64,000 bases of DNA from CAVZZG01 sp963779685 (GCA_963779685.1 CAVZZG010000003.1:1736001-1800000), one strand, 5' to 3'. Shown: positions 1-9,608, numbered from the stretch's first letter. Notes: generated by a model not told the origin, from the sequence alone. A program made the numbers and translations.

Positions 1-1601
1 ACGGCCTCCTCCAGCAGCTCGCGTGCGCCCGCATCCACGAGGGCGGGACGCCAGCAGGCGTTCTCGAACCCGATCGCCGCCCTGGCCAGCAACTCGCCGT
101 CATCGCGAGCTCGGGCGATGGCGGCGGTGGCGATGAACGCCTGCAACGATGCCGCCGACGCGCCGCCGCGGTAGTAGGCGTCGCCGAGAGCCAGCTGCGC
201 CTCCGCCCGTTCCCGCTCGTCCTCGATGCCGAGGTCGATCGCGGTCTGGAGATGGGTCGCGGCCGCGTCGTAGGCCAGCGATGCGGTGGCCGCCGCGGCG
301 GCCAGCATGTGGTAATGAACGGCCCGCTGCGGCGGCGCCAGGGGGATGGCCGCCGCGTAGTGATGCGCGAGATCCTCGGACCGGAGCCTTGCCGCCGGCT
401 GCGCCTCGAGCGCCACTGCGACCCGAAGGTGCAGCTCGGCCCGCCGGAGCCCCGAGAGCCGATCGTAGATGGCGCGACGCACCAGCTCGTGGGTGAAGCG
501 GTAGGCGAGTCCCAGGCCCGGGACCTCCTCCAGCATGCCGCTGGCCGCGGCCTCCTCGATCGGGCTCCGCAGGGAATCGGCCGACCGGGTCGTGGCGGAC
601 TGGATCACCTCGAGGTCGAACACGGGGCCGGCCACGGCGGCGACCTCGAGCAGGTCCCTCGTGGCGGGACCGAGACGCCCGACCCGCTGCGTGACGACCT
701 CCCGCACGCCCTCGGGTGTGGCCAGGTCGTCGAGCGCCCGCACCAGCCGGACGGTGCCGTCCTCGACGGCGATGGCGCCGGTGTCCATCAGCGTCCGCCA
801 CAGCTCGCAGATCAGGAACGCATTGCCGTGCGTCAGCTCGGTCATCGCATCGGCCAGGGCGCGCGGCGCGTCGTCATGGGCGCCGGCCGCGCGGCGGACG
901 AACTCGCCCACCTCGTCGACGCTGAGCCCCGCGAGCCGGAGCCGGACGACGTCGTCGGCACGGCGCAGATCGGCAAGCGCGTCGGCCAGCTCCGCGGGAA
1001 CATCGGCCTCGGTGTCGCGGAACGTCGCCACGATCAGCAGCCGCCCGTCCGCACCGGTACGCGCCAGGTGGCGCAGGAGATGCAGCGTCGGCGTGTCGGC
1101 CCAGTGCCCGTCCTCGATCACCAGCACGACCGGACGCTCGCGGCTGGCGGCGGAGAGAACGTCTCCGACGGCCGTGTGCAGCCGGTGGCGCTCGGTGTCC
1201 GGGTCGCCGATCATCGGCGAGGGAAGGCCGGGAATGCGGTGCTCGAGGTCGGGCACGAGTCGGCGAAGCTCGCCGCCGGCCGCGCCCAGCGCCCCCTGCA
1301 GCTCGTCGGGCGCGAGTGTCCGCACGAGCTGATCGAGCGCCTCCGCGAAAGGACGGTACGGGGTCCGCACGACGGCGTCGCAGCCGCCGTAGAGCACCAG
1401 TGCGCCCTGCCCGGCGGCCTGCTGCGCGAGCTCGCGGATCAGCCTGCTCTTGCCGGAACCGGCCTCCCCCGCCACCAGGGCAACGCGGCGGGTCTCACCG
1501 GACCGAAGGGGAATCAGGGCGACGAGCGTCCGCAGCTCGTGGGTGCGACCGACGAACGGGAACGACGGAGCGAGGCGGAGCGGGGCTGGAAGCGTCGACA
1601 T
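1..1601 (-). CDS. ATPase-domain regulator (AAA/LuxR-like), 3' end outside window
   Basis: This is the N-terminal 533 residues of a large ATP-binding regulator; the C-terminus lies beyond base 1. The protein starts MSTLPAPLRL, then has an FVGRTHEL segment typical of AAA-16 ATPases. A Walker A (GEAGSGKS, about residues 45-52) and a Walker B (VVLVIEDGHWAD, about 158-169) are clear. After about residue 400 the sequence becomes Ala-rich and helical, like the TPR-like arm of MalT/LuxR-family (LAL) regulators or of ATPase-linked cyclases. The output domain (HTH or other) is not visible, so the exact class is open. The ATG at 1601 is preferred; an in-frame TTG lies 18 bases upstream. It is transcribed divergently from the flavoprotein gene at 1738, a common regulator/target arrangement, and repeated motifs lie between them. 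Confidence 0.8.
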   Translation of the reverse strand, partial: MSTLPAPLRLAPSFPFVGRTHELRTLVALIPLRSGETRRVALVAGEAGSGKSRLIRELAQQAAGQGALVLYGGCDAVVRTPYRPFAEALDQLVRTLAPDELQGALGAAGGELRRLVPDLEHRIPGLPSPMIGDPDTERHRLHTAVGDVLSAASRERPVVLVIEDGHWADTPTLHLLRHLARTGADGRLLIVATFRDTEADVPAELADALADLRRADDVVRLRLAGLSVDEVGEFVRRAAGAHDDAPRALADAMTELTHGNAFLICELWRTLMDTGAIAVEDGTVRLVRALDDLATPEGVREVVTQRVGRLGPATRDLLEVAAVAGPVFDLEVIQSATTRSADSLRSPIEEAAASGMLEEVPGLGLAYRFTHELVRRAIYDRLSGLRRAELHLRVAVALEAQPAARLRSEDLAHHYAAAIPLAPPQRAVHYHMLAAAAATASLAYDAAATHLQTAIDLGIEDERERAEAQLALGDAYYRGGASAASLQAFIATAAIARARDDGELLARAAIGFENACWRPALVDAGARELLEEA

Positions 1602-1610
1602 CGGACCGAT

Positions 1611-1685
1611 GGTCAACGTTGACTATCGCACGGATCACGCTCGCTTCCAACGGCGGCCGGAAAGAAGGTCAACGTCCGCTATGCG
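1611..1685. promoter_or_regulatory. Candidate operator pair in the divergent intergenic region
   Basis: The 136-bp gap between the divergent regulator (start 1601) and flavoprotein (start 1738) carries a direct repeat of the form GGTCAACGTnnnCTATnCG at 1611-1629 and again at 1667-1685. The first copy includes the perfect palindrome GTCAACGTTGAC (1612-1623) and begins 10 bases upstream of the regulator ATG. The spacing (56 bp) and location suit binding of a regulator that represses itself and controls the neighbour. That role is inferred from position only. Confidence 0.4.
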
Positions 1686-1737
1686 CGCGGAGCACGGGGA
1701 GCGTAGATTCCGGAGGTCTGCGAAAAGGGAGCACCAC

Positions 1738-3126
1738 ATGAGCACGATGACGATCGCCGACGCGGCACGACGCGAGCTCGCCGGCTTCGGTGGGCAGCTG
1801 ACAGGGCCGGAGGACGCGAGCTACGACGATGCCCGCGCCGTCTACAACGCCATGATCGACCGCCGGCCGGGAGTGCTCGCACGCTGCACCTCCGCCGATG
1901 ACGTTGCGAGCGCGATCGCGTTCGCACGTCGCCACGACCAGCTGCTGGCGATCCGCGGCGGCGGACACAACGGCGGCGGGCTCGGCACGTGCGACGACGG
2001 CGTCGTGATCGACCTCGGCGCGATGAAGCACGTGACCATCAACGAGGCGGCCGGCACCATGCGCGTCGGCGGCGGCGCGACCTGGGCCGACGTCGATCCC
2101 GTCACCAGCGAGATCGGCATGGCGACGCCGAGCGGCATCATCGCCACCACCGGCGTCGGCGGCCTCACGCTGGGCGGCGGCATCGGGTACATCTCGCGCA
2201 AGTACGGGCTCACGATCGACAGCCTGCTGTCGGCGGAGGTCGTGCTCGCGGACGGCTCGAAGGTGCGCGCGAGCGCCGACGAGAACGCCGACCTGCACTG
2301 GGCCCTGCGTGGCGGCGGCGGCAACTTCGGCGTCGTCACCGAGTTCGAGTTCCAGCTGCACCCGGTGCCGAGCGTCGTCGCCGGCCCGACCTTCTGGCCG
2401 ATCGAGATGCTGCCCGAGGTGATGCGCTGGTACCGCGAGTTCATCCCCCAGGCGCCGCGGGAGCTGAACGGCTGGTTCGCGACGCTGACCGTGCCGCCGG
2501 TGCCGCTGTTCCCGGAAGAGCTCCACATGCGCAAGGTCTGCGCGGTGATCTGGACATACCTCGGGCCGGCCGAGGATGCCGACCGGGTCTTCGCCCCCGC
2601 CCTCGCCGTCGGCGGCCACCTGCTGCACGGTCCGCACCCCGTCTCGTGGGCGGCGCTGCAGGGCCTGTTCGCCCCGCTCTACCCGCCCGGGATGCAGTGG
2701 TACTGGCGAGCCGACTTCGTGAACGAGCTGCCCGACGCCGCGATCGCCCAGCACCTGGCCTTCGGCCAGAGCGTGCCGACGCCGTACTCCACCATGCACA
2801 TGTATCCGATCGACGGCGCCGTCCACGACGTCGCGTCCGACGCGAGCGCGTTCTCCTACCGCAACACGCAGTGGGCCGAGGTGATCGTCGGCGTCGACCC
2901 CGACCCGGCCGGGGCCTCGGCGATCCGCAACTGGACCGTCGACTACTGGGATGCCACCCACGAGTACTCGGCCGGCGGCGCCTACGTCAACTTCATGATG
3001 GAGGAGGGCCAGGAGCGCGTCCGGGCGACCTACGGCGGCAACTACGACCGACTCGCGCGGATCAAGCACGCGTTCGACCCGGACAACACGTTCCGGGTCA
3101 ACCAGAACATCCAGCCGCGCGCCTGA
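1738..3126 (+). CDS. FAD-binding oxidoreductase, berberine-bridge-enzyme family
   Basis: A 462-residue PCMH-type flavoprotein. The FAD-binding domain covers about residues 1-230 and the BBE-type substrate domain follows, ending in the typical FRVNQNIQPRA tail. RGGGHNGGG (about residues 70-78) contains the His expected to bind FAD covalently. The second covalent Cys of bicovalent members is not evident in the TGVGGLTLGGGIG stretch, so mono-covalent FAD is expected. The family oxidises alcohols, sugars or natural products using O2 or another acceptor; the substrate cannot be read here. No export signal is seen, so it is probably cytoplasmic. The start is supported by AAAGGGAG just upstream of ATG 1738. 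The SDR gene begins 24 bases after its stop and the two may share a transcript. Confidence 0.88.
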   Translation: MSTMTIADAARRELAGFGGQLTGPEDASYDDARAVYNAMIDRRPGVLARCTSADDVASAIAFARRHDQLLAIRGGGHNGGGLGTCDDGVVIDLGAMKHVTINEAAGTMRVGGGATWADVDPVTSEIGMATPSGIIATTGVGGLTLGGGIGYISRKYGLTIDSLLSAEVVLADGSKVRASADENADLHWALRGGGGNFGVVTEFEFQLHPVPSVVAGPTFWPIEMLPEVMRWYREFIPQAPRELNGWFATLTVPPVPLFPEELHMRKVCAVIWTYLGPAEDADRVFAPALAVGGHLLHGPHPVSWAALQGLFAPLYPPGMQWYWRADFVNELPDAAIAQHLAFGQSVPTPYSTMHMYPIDGAVHDVASDASAFSYRNTQWAEVIVGVDPDPAGASAIRNWTVDYWDATHEYSAGGAYVNFMMEEGQERVRATYGGNYDRLARIKHAFDPDNTFRVNQNIQPRA

Positions 3127-3150
3127 GCGGGTCGCGGCCATACTGGTGCC

Positions 3151-3933
3151 ATGGCACCAGGTAACTTCGGGCTCCCGGGCCGCGTGGCACTCGTCACCGG
3201 CGCCGGGAGCCCAGCCGGTATCGGCTTCGCAGCCGCCCGCACGCTCGCCGTGATGGGCGCATCCGTCGCGATCGCGGCGACCACCCGGCGGATCGAGGAG
3301 CGGGCGGCCGAGCTGGCCGCCGACGGCATCACGGTCACGTCGCACATCGCCGACCTGACCAGCACGGCCGAGGCCACCCGCCTCGCGACCGAGGTGGCGA
3401 CGGCGCACGGCGGCCGCATCGACATCCTCGTCAACAACGCCGGCCTGGCCCAGACCGGCATCGATGCCGAATCCAAGCCTCTGTACGAGACGAGCGAGGC
3501 CGACTGGGACCTCGACATCGCGCTCAACCTGAAGACGGCCTTCAACATGACGCGCGCCGTCGTCCCCGGCATGAAGGAGCGCGGCTACGGCAAGATCGTG
3601 AACGTCTCGTCCGTCACCGGCCCGCTGGTGTCGGCGCCGAACTCGGCCGGGTACAGCGCCGGCAAGGCCGGGGTCGACGGCATGATGCGCAGCCTCGCGA
3701 TCGCCGTGGGGCCCTTCGGCATCACCGTCAACTCGGTCGCGCCCGGCTGGATCCACACCGCGTCGTCCTCGCCGGCGGAGGTCGTCGCCGGCCGCAACAC
3801 GCCCCTCGGGCGCTCAGGTACGCCGGCCGAGGTCGCCGACCTGATCGCCTTCCTGGCATCGGACGCGTCGAGCTACATCACCGGCCAGTCGATCGTCATC
3901 GACGGCGGCAACATCATCCAGGAGTACCACTGA
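3151..3933 (+). CDS. Classical SDR family oxidoreductase (FabG-like)
   Basis: A 260-residue NAD(P)-dependent short-chain dehydrogenase/reductase of normal length. The cofactor motif TGAGSPAGIG starts at residue 16, NNAG is at 95-98, the catalytic Ser is at 153/154, and the Y168xxxK172 pair (YSAGK) is intact. The C-terminal segment ITGQSIVIDGG is typical of the FabG-like classical group. It probably reduces or oxidises a carbonyl/alcohol pair, possibly the substrate or product of the flavoprotein encoded 24 bp upstream; that link is an inference from adjacency. Its TGA stop forms the left end of a long palindrome that probably ends transcription. Confidence 0.9.
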   Translation: MAPGNFGLPGRVALVTGAGSPAGIGFAAARTLAVMGASVAIAATTRRIEERAAELAADGITVTSHIADLTSTAEATRLATEVATAHGGRIDILVNNAGLAQTGIDAESKPLYETSEADWDLDIALNLKTAFNMTRAVVPGMKERGYGKIVNVSSVTGPLVSAPNSAGYSAGKAGVDGMMRSLAIAVGPFGITVNSVAPGWIHTASSSPAEVVAGRNTPLGRSGTPAEVADLIAFLASDASSYITGQSIVIDGGNIIQEYH

Positions 3934-3958
3934 AATCAGCTCTTAAGAGCCGATTTCA
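3931..3958. terminator. Near-perfect 28-nt palindrome between convergent genes
   Basis: Starting at the TGA stop of the SDR gene, bases 3931-3958 read as an inverted repeat with only one mismatched pair, centred on CTCTTAAGAG with flanking AAATC/GATTT. It lies between two convergent genes. A bidirectional terminator is the simplest reading, although there is no long T tract. Two weaker GC hairpins follow (4070-4085 and 4111-4126) before the stop of the minus-strand gene; nothing else is recognisable in 3959-4132. Confidence 0.55.
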
Positions 3959-4132
3959 TTAGGGAGAGCCGTGGTCGCTCGTCGGGGAGGGGGCAGCGTC
4001 GAGCGACCCGCGGGCCTTGCGCGCACGGTCGAGGACCCGGGGCGGTGCCGGTAGCCCTGAAGCCGCCTACCCCCGGACATGGGGGCGCGCCGCTCAGTCT
4101 GAACTCGGCTCGAAGCGGCGCCTTCGGCTGAC

Positions 4133-5563
4133 TCACCAGTCGGTCGGGCGGTAGTCCTTCAGGAACTGGCCCCACACGTGGGTGCCCGTGTTGATGCCGT
4201 CGATGATGGGGTCGACGATGCGCGCCGCGCCGTCGACGATGTCGAGCGGTGGCTGGAACCGGTGCTCGGCGGTCTTGCGCTCGGCGATCGCGACCGGGTC
4301 CTCGTCGGTCACCCAGCCGGTGTCGACGCTGTTCATGTGGATCCCCGCAGCGACGTAGTCGGCGGCGGACGTCCGGGTCAACATGTTCAGCGCGGCCTTC
4401 GCCATGTTCGTGTGCGGGTGCCGGGTGGTCTTGAACTTGCGGTAGAACTGCCCCTCGACGGCCGAGACGTTGACGATGTGCTTGTCGCGGTCGGGCGTGC
4501 GCAGCATCAGCGGCTTCAGGTGCCCGTTCAGGACGAACGGCGCGACGGCGTTCACGAGCTGCGTCTCGAGCAGCTCCAGCGACGAGATCTCGCCCAGCAG
4601 CAGCCGCCACGAGTTGCGGTCGCGGAGGTCGACCTGCTGCAGGTCGCGATCGAGGCGGCCCTCGGGGAACAGCTCGGCGGCGACGGCGAGGTCGGCATCC
4701 GCACGCGGGAGCGCAGCCGGGCCGAGGACGCCCTCGCCTCCCAGCAGGCGACGGACCTCGGCCGGCATCGTCAGCACCGCGGCGGTCTCGCCCTCCAGCA
4801 TGTGGCGGTAGAACTCGGGTGGCCGCCGCACCGTCTGGCACGCGTTGTTGACGACGAAGTCGAGGCGGTCGCGCGTCTCGAGCAGGTGCCGGCAGAAGTC
4901 CTCGACGCTCGGCGTGTGGCGCAGGTCGAGCCCGAAGATCTCGAGCCGGTGCGACCACGCCTCGAAGTCCGGCTCTCGCGCGTACCGCAGCGCTGCATCG
5001 CGCGGAAAGCGGGTCGTCACGATCACCCGGGCGCCCGCCCGCAGCAGCTTGATGCCCGCCTGGTAGCCGATCTTGACGCGGCCGCCGGTCAGGAGCGCCA
5101 CGCGGCCGCGCAGGTCGGCGGTCTCGGTGCGCTTGCCGTAGTTGAAGTCGCCGCAAGCGGCGCAGAGCTGGTCGTAGAAGCGATGGACGTCGCCGTAGGG
5201 CTGTTTGCAGACGTAACAGTGACGCGGCTCGACGAACTCCTGGGTCTGCTCCAGCGGACCGGGCGGCGACTGGTTCGGGGTCGTGAACACGGGCCGCTCC
5301 CGCAGCACGCGGATGCCCGTCGCCGCCCGCGCCGCCTCGTCGCGCTGGCGCTTGGCCGCCTTCTCGCGGCGCCGCGCCGCCTTCGCCCAGTCGCGTCGCT
5401 GCTCGACGTCGGGATTGAACACGTCACCGGCCGCCATCACGAGACGAGCCCGGTCCTCGGTCGACAGCCCACCCAGCAGGCCCCGGTCGCGGACGATCGC
5501 CTCCAGCACCTGCGTCACCTCACGCAGCCGCTGAGCGACGTCCTCGTGTTCCTCGATCGCCAC
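4133..5563 (-). CDS. Atypical SDR with N-terminal zinc-ribbon-like extension
   Basis: A 476-residue protein with an SDR Rossmann domain in its C-terminal two thirds. The N-terminal ~150 residues are a charged helical region followed by two CxxC pairs (CYVC and CAAC, spaced like a zinc ribbon). The cofactor loop reads TGGRVKIGYQ, the NNAC motif replaces NNAG, and NVSAVEG supplies the Ser. At the YxxxK position the sequence is TNMAK, so the catalytic Tyr appears to be Thr while the Lys is kept. This suggests altered chemistry or a non-catalytic role. The start is set at GTG 5563, because longer reading would run into the upstream gene that ends at 5616. The gap to that gene is 52 bases on the same strand, so co-transcription is possible. 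Confidence 0.75.
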   Translation of the reverse strand: MAIEEHEDVAQRLREVTQVLEAIVRDRGLLGGLSTEDRARLVMAAGDVFNPDVEQRRDWAKAARRREKAAKRQRDEAARAATGIRVLRERPVFTTPNQSPPGPLEQTQEFVEPRHCYVCKQPYGDVHRFYDQLCAACGDFNYGKRTETADLRGRVALLTGGRVKIGYQAGIKLLRAGARVIVTTRFPRDAALRYAREPDFEAWSHRLEIFGLDLRHTPSVEDFCRHLLETRDRLDFVVNNACQTVRRPPEFYRHMLEGETAAVLTMPAEVRRLLGGEGVLGPAALPRADADLAVAAELFPEGRLDRDLQQVDLRDRNSWRLLLGEISSLELLETQLVNAVAPFVLNGHLKPLMLRTPDRDKHIVNVSAVEGQFYRKFKTTRHPHTNMAKAALNMLTRTSAADYVAAGIHMNSVDTGWVTDEDPVAIAERKTAEHRFQPPLDIVDGAARIVDPIIDGINTGTHVWGQFLKDYRPTDW

Positions 5564-5615
5564 CGGATGAGGGTACCAATCGGGCCTGCGATGGCGTCCG
5601 GCAGCGAATCCGCTC

Positions 5616-8600
5616 TTACAACTCGACGGTCTCCAGGTAGACCAGGCGCTGGCCGACGCCGACGTCGGCGGGCATCGTCTCGAACTCACGGATGACGAGG
5701 CGGAAGTCGACCGACGAGGGCGGGGCCGGGAGGTCGACGTTGCCGCTCCAGACCGTGACGCCGGCCACGACCTTGCGTCGCAGCACGACGATCGTGCCGG
5801 TGGAGACCCAGCCGGTATCGCCCTTGGGCACGCCCGGCCGGCGGCGCTCGATCTCGACCGTCACCTGGGGCGCGCCGGTCCTGCCGGCGGGCTGGTAGCT
5901 CAGGCCGGAGACGGTCACCCGGCGGCGCTTCGGCCGGCCGGCCACCCGGACGATGGCCGCGAGCCGGTCGGGCGCGAGCTGCATGAACTCGGCCTGGACG
6001 GCCGGCGAGAGCTCGAGCCCGGGCATGGAGTCGGGTTGCCAGCGGGCGAGCGCCATCCGGACGAAGGGGAAGTACCCGGTGCGGACGCCCGCGAGGTCGG
6101 CGATGTCGACGTCGCAGTACCACAGCTTGCGGCCGGCGTCCCACGACACGCGGTGCCCGGCCACCGACACCACGGAGGGCGCATCGGCCAGCGGCAACGG
6201 CGACGTCGTGCGGGCCGCGGCGAGGGTGAAGTCGGTCAGCTCCGGGCCGAACGGCACGCCCGGCGAGTTCCACGCCGGGTCCTGAGCGGTCACGGTCACG
6301 TACGGCATCAGGGCCTGGCCCGGCACCTCGTGATTCGGGAGCATCAGCACGCCCAGCAACTCGCCCTCGCCGGACGACCACCACGGCCGGCCGAGGTAGA
6401 CGCGGAACCCGGCCGCGCGCCGGCGGCTGTGCACCGAGGCGCCGGCGGTCGTCGTCCACTGGAACAGCGGCACGATCTCGCGGATGTCCGGCGGCGTGGG
6501 CCGGGCGGAGCTGAGCACGTTCACGACGAACCCGCGCGGGTCGGGCGGTGCCGGCGGCTCGAGCGAGTGACGGGTGATGGGCGGCGACACGTACGCCACC
6601 TTCACGGCCTGCCCGTTCGGGATCGCGCCGGCGGCGAGCCGCGAGATGGTGCCCGCGGTCTCGTTCAGGATGTAGTCGACACCGCGCGAGTAGGTGACCG
6701 TCTCGTCCGGCGAGCGCACCTGCTCGAGTCCTCCCACCACGCCGTCCACGTCCACGGCATGTGCGCCGGTGCCGCTCATGGTCACCGACTTGCGCTCGAC
6801 GAAGAACTCGCTGAAGCGCGTCGTCGCAACCGCGTCGTAGTGGACGATGCGATGGCGCGTGTCGTGGAACTCCTGCTTGGCTGCGTTCGCGCCCGACGGG
6901 CCGGAGCCGAGCAGCCCGAGGCGCACGTCGTCGCCCATCGGATCGTCCGTGCCGAGCAGGAGCGTCACCGGGGTGTCGCGCATCGCCGTCGGCACGTTGG
7001 GCGTGGCACCGGCGTCGATCCACTCGTCCCAGTCGGCCTTCAGCTCGAGCTTGCCGGTGCTGGCGAGGTCGATCGCGACGTGACCCTCGAACGGCGCGTA
7101 GGTGTCGCCGGCCAGTTGCTTGGGCGCCGTGAGACCGCTGATGACCGGCTTCGAGAGTGGCTGGCGGACGGCGTGCACGAGCAGCAGCTCGCGCCACGGC
7201 GTGAACATCCAGTGGCCGCCGCCGGCGATCAGCGAGCGCAGCGCACCCTCTTCGGCGGCCGGTAGGCCGAGCGACTCGAGCCAGTTCCAGAGCGTGAACT
7301 GCTCGAGGTCGGAGGGATCGAGGTACGAGCTGAAGCGCACCCGGGCCTGCACGGCCTTCGGCACGGTCACGATCAGCCGCGGGTCGGCGGCGTTCACGAC
7401 CGGGGCGACCGGCGGGGTCCCGGTCGGCCCGGCCACGGCCTCGAGCCGGAACGCGCTCGTGACCGGCCACACGTCGCCGTCCCGGTCCCAGGCCACCGCC
7501 GCATTGCCGCCCGGCAGCCCGACGAAGACCGCTCCGCGCGACAGCGGGTCGGGCAGGTACGGGACCGTGACGTGGTTGACCGGATACCACGGCTGGTCGT
7601 AGTTCTCGCCCGTCACCGTCACGCCGCCCGCGACCTTGGCGCCGTCGCGGAGGGCGAGCATCCCGTACTTGGACGCATCGGGCGCCCCCGTGCCACCGTC
7701 GATCAGGCCCGTGCGCTCGACGAGGTCGACCGACGTGATCGGCGGCGTGACGTGGCGGGAGGTGTGCGGGACGGTGTTGTCGGCGATGTTGTAGTTCGAG
7801 CGGATCACGATCCGCTCCAGCGACTCGCCCTCGGTATCCGGATCGTGCAGCAGCAGCGCCGGCGAGATGACCGGCTCCATGCGACCGAAGAAGGCGGTCG
7901 GCGTGGTGGCCGTGAGCGCGAACGCCTCGTCGAACGGCAGGCTGTTGCCCGCCAGGTCGACGGCCCGGGCGCGGAACGCGTAGACCCGGCCGAACCGTTG
8001 CGGCGGGAGGGTACCCGGCGTGGCGCTGTAGACGACGTCCAGCTGGAAGTCGGAGCCGGGCGGCGCATCGTTGGTCGAGGCGGGGTCGAGCGGCGCCTTG
8101 CCCAGGCCCTTGCCGGGCCGGGTGGCGACGAGGCTCCAGCCGTTCCAGAGCAGCAGCGTCTCGCCGAGGTAGCCGTCGGCCGGCGAGTCGGGGTCGGCGG
8201 TCATGCCGAGGGCGACCCAGCCCTCGTCGCCAGCCGGCACGGAGACCAGCTGCGACAGCGCCGGCGCGTTCAGGAACGTGTAGCTCCCCGACCGCGCGCA
8301 CAGCTGCCGCCAGACCGTGCGGCTCGCGTCCCAGACGTCGATCCGGAAGCCGCGCGTGACCTGATCGGCGTTGAACGGCCCGGGAGTGCCGCCGCCCTCG
8401 GCCGTGGTGTTCGCCACCGTGGCCGCGCCCAGGGTCGACACGAGCTTGGACGCCCGCCCGCTGCGCGCCAGCGACAGCCCGCCGGTGCGCACCGACGGCA
8501 CGGTGTAGGCGTCGGGAGTGTCCGAGGTGGCGATGCCCGGGCCCACGGCGCGTGCCAGGCCGGAGGCGAACTCGACCAGCTTCAGGCCGCCGCCGTCCTG

Positions 8601-9608
8601 GTCGAGCTCGATCAGCGAGTAGTCGCCGGAGGAGAGATCGACCTCGCCACCGGAGGCATCGCCGCCGTAGGGCCGGAAGTTCGCGTCGAAGTACGTCTCC
8701 GGGTACACGAGGTGCGTGTCGAACCCCGGCGTGAACGGCGCGCCGGCCACGTTCACCGACAGCCTCCCGGGGGCGAACTGGCCCAGGGCACCGAACGGGT
8801 AGTCGAACTCCAGGTCGAAGACCAGCCCGAGCAGGCGCAGCAGATACGGGTGGTCGCCGAGCGAGGAGACCACCTTGTGGAAGTCGAGCGTGGGCTGCGG
8901 GATGGCCGCCGGCGGTCCGGTCTTCTCGGGCCGGTGGTGGAACATCAGCAGCTGCGCGAAGGCCTGCGCCGGGGTGAGTCCGGTCCCGGCCGGCAGCGCG
9001 CCGTTGCCGTTCGCCTGGTCGCGCCCCTGGGAGGCGGTCAACGCCCGGAGAATGGTGTCGATCGTGGCCTGCTCGTTCGGCCCGAGGCCGCCCCGGTTCG
9101 GTTCCCGGACGAAGGCGATGTCCGTCAGCAGTCCCGGGGCGCCGGTCGGGCTGCCGATGAGCGACACGGCCGAGGGGTACTCGCCGCCGGCCGTGCGCGC
9201 GAGCTCCGTGTAGGCCGTCCTGAGGTAGTCGTGGATGGCCGCGGCGGGATAGGAGTGGAACAGCATCCCGGTCGGCGGCGCGAACCGGTAGGCGTCGACC
9301 CGCACCGTCGCGGGCGGCGCGAACAGCTGGTCCCAGCGCGTCTGGCTGGCCGCGGGAGCGGTCACGTCGACGCAGGGGCCGCCTGCGATCGGGTTGCCGC
9401 CGAGATCGGTGATCGAGAGGTTGAACGCGAGGCCCTTGGACGGCCACTGCATCCAGTCGGGGAAGTGGTCGAGCGTGCCCGGATCGGTATCGTCGGTCAG
9501 GCGAGGGGACACGAACACGGACAGACGCAGGTTCTGCCCACCCGAAGCTCCGGTCGATCCAGGCCCGGCCGGCAGGGCCGTGAAGATGATGCGCTGGCTC
9601 GGGGCCAT
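5616..9608 (-). CDS. Very large uncharacterised protein (1330 aa), coupled to a Tat-exported partner
   Basis: I do not recognise a named family. The protein has 1330 residues, no obvious signal peptide and no transmembrane helix. It is rich in Gly, Pro and aromatic residues and looks like a string of beta domains. A segment reading YAFRARAVDLAGNSL resembles a fibronectin-III strand pair, and stretches such as HVTPPITSVDLVERTG and SVTMSGTG suggest a structural or surface protein rather than an enzyme. Its ATG overlaps the TGA of the upstream 1088-aa gene by one base (TGATG at 9606-9610), so the two are almost certainly translated together and may form a complex. The AT-poor composition matches its neighbours, giving no sign of recent transfer. 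Confidence 0.8.
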   Translation of the reverse strand: MAPSQRIIFTALPAGPGSTGASGGQNLRLSVFVSPRLTDDTDPGTLDHFPDWMQWPSKGLAFNLSITDLGGNPIAGGPCVDVTAPAASQTRWDQLFAPPATVRVDAYRFAPPTGMLFHSYPAAAIHDYLRTAYTELARTAGGEYPSAVSLIGSPTGAPGLLTDIAFVREPNRGGLGPNEQATIDTILRALTASQGRDQANGNGALPAGTGLTPAQAFAQLLMFHHRPEKTGPPAAIPQPTLDFHKVVSSLGDHPYLLRLLGLVFDLEFDYPFGALGQFAPGRLSVNVAGAPFTPGFDTHLVYPETYFDANFRPYGGDASGGEVDLSSGDYSLIELDQDGGGLKLVEFASGLARAVGPGIATSDTPDAYTVPSVRTGGLSLARSGRASKLVSTLGAATVANTTAEGGGTPGPFNADQVTRGFRIDVWDASRTVWRQLCARSGSYTFLNAPALSQLVSVPAGDEGWVALGMTADPDSPADGYLGETLLLWNGWSLVATRPGKGLGKAPLDPASTNDAPPGSDFQLDVVYSATPGTLPPQRFGRVYAFRARAVDLAGNSLPFDEAFALTATTPTAFFGRMEPVISPALLLHDPDTEGESLERIVIRSNYNIADNTVPHTSRHVTPPITSVDLVERTGLIDGGTGAPDASKYGMLALRDGAKVAGGVTVTGENYDQPWYPVNHVTVPYLPDPLSRGAVFVGLPGGNAAVAWDRDGDVWPVTSAFRLEAVAGPTGTPPVAPVVNAADPRLIVTVPKAVQARVRFSSYLDPSDLEQFTLWNWLESLGLPAAEEGALRSLIAGGGHWMFTPWRELLLVHAVRQPLSKPVISGLTAPKQLAGDTYAPFEGHVAIDLASTGKLELKADWDEWIDAGATPNVPTAMRDTPVTLLLGTDDPMGDDVRLGLLGSGPSGANAAKQEFHDTRHRIVHYDAVATTRFSEFFVERKSVTMSGTGAHAVDVDGVVGGLEQVRSPDETVTYSRGVDYILNETAGTISRLAAGAIPNGQAVKVAYVSPPITRHSLEPPAPPDPRGFVVNVLSSARPTPPDIREIVPLFQWTTTAGASVHSRRRAAGFRVYLGRPWWSSGEGELLGVLMLPNHEVPGQALMPYVTVTAQDPAWNSPGVPFGPELTDFTLAAARTTSPLPLADAPSVVSVAGHRVSWDAGRKLWYCDVDIADLAGVRTGYFPFVRMALARWQPDSMPGLELSPAVQAEFMQLAPDRLAAIVRVAGRPKRRRVTVSGLSYQPAGRTGAPQVTVEIERRRPGVPKGDTGWVSTGTIVVLRRKVVAGVTVWSGNVDLPAPPSSVDFRLVIREFETMPADVGVGQRLVYLETVEL

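Noticed and set aside
1669..3756. Long minus-strand open frame (695 codons) opposite the flavoprotein and SDR genes
   Set aside because: Arg/Asp/His/Gly-rich composition typical of antisense frames in GC-rich DNA. The plus-strand proteins have full family motifs.
4133..4180. Strong rho-independent terminator downstream of the zinc-ribbon SDR
   Set aside because: Only a 5-bp stem with no T run is present near 4111-4126. The better candidate is the palindrome at 3931-3958.
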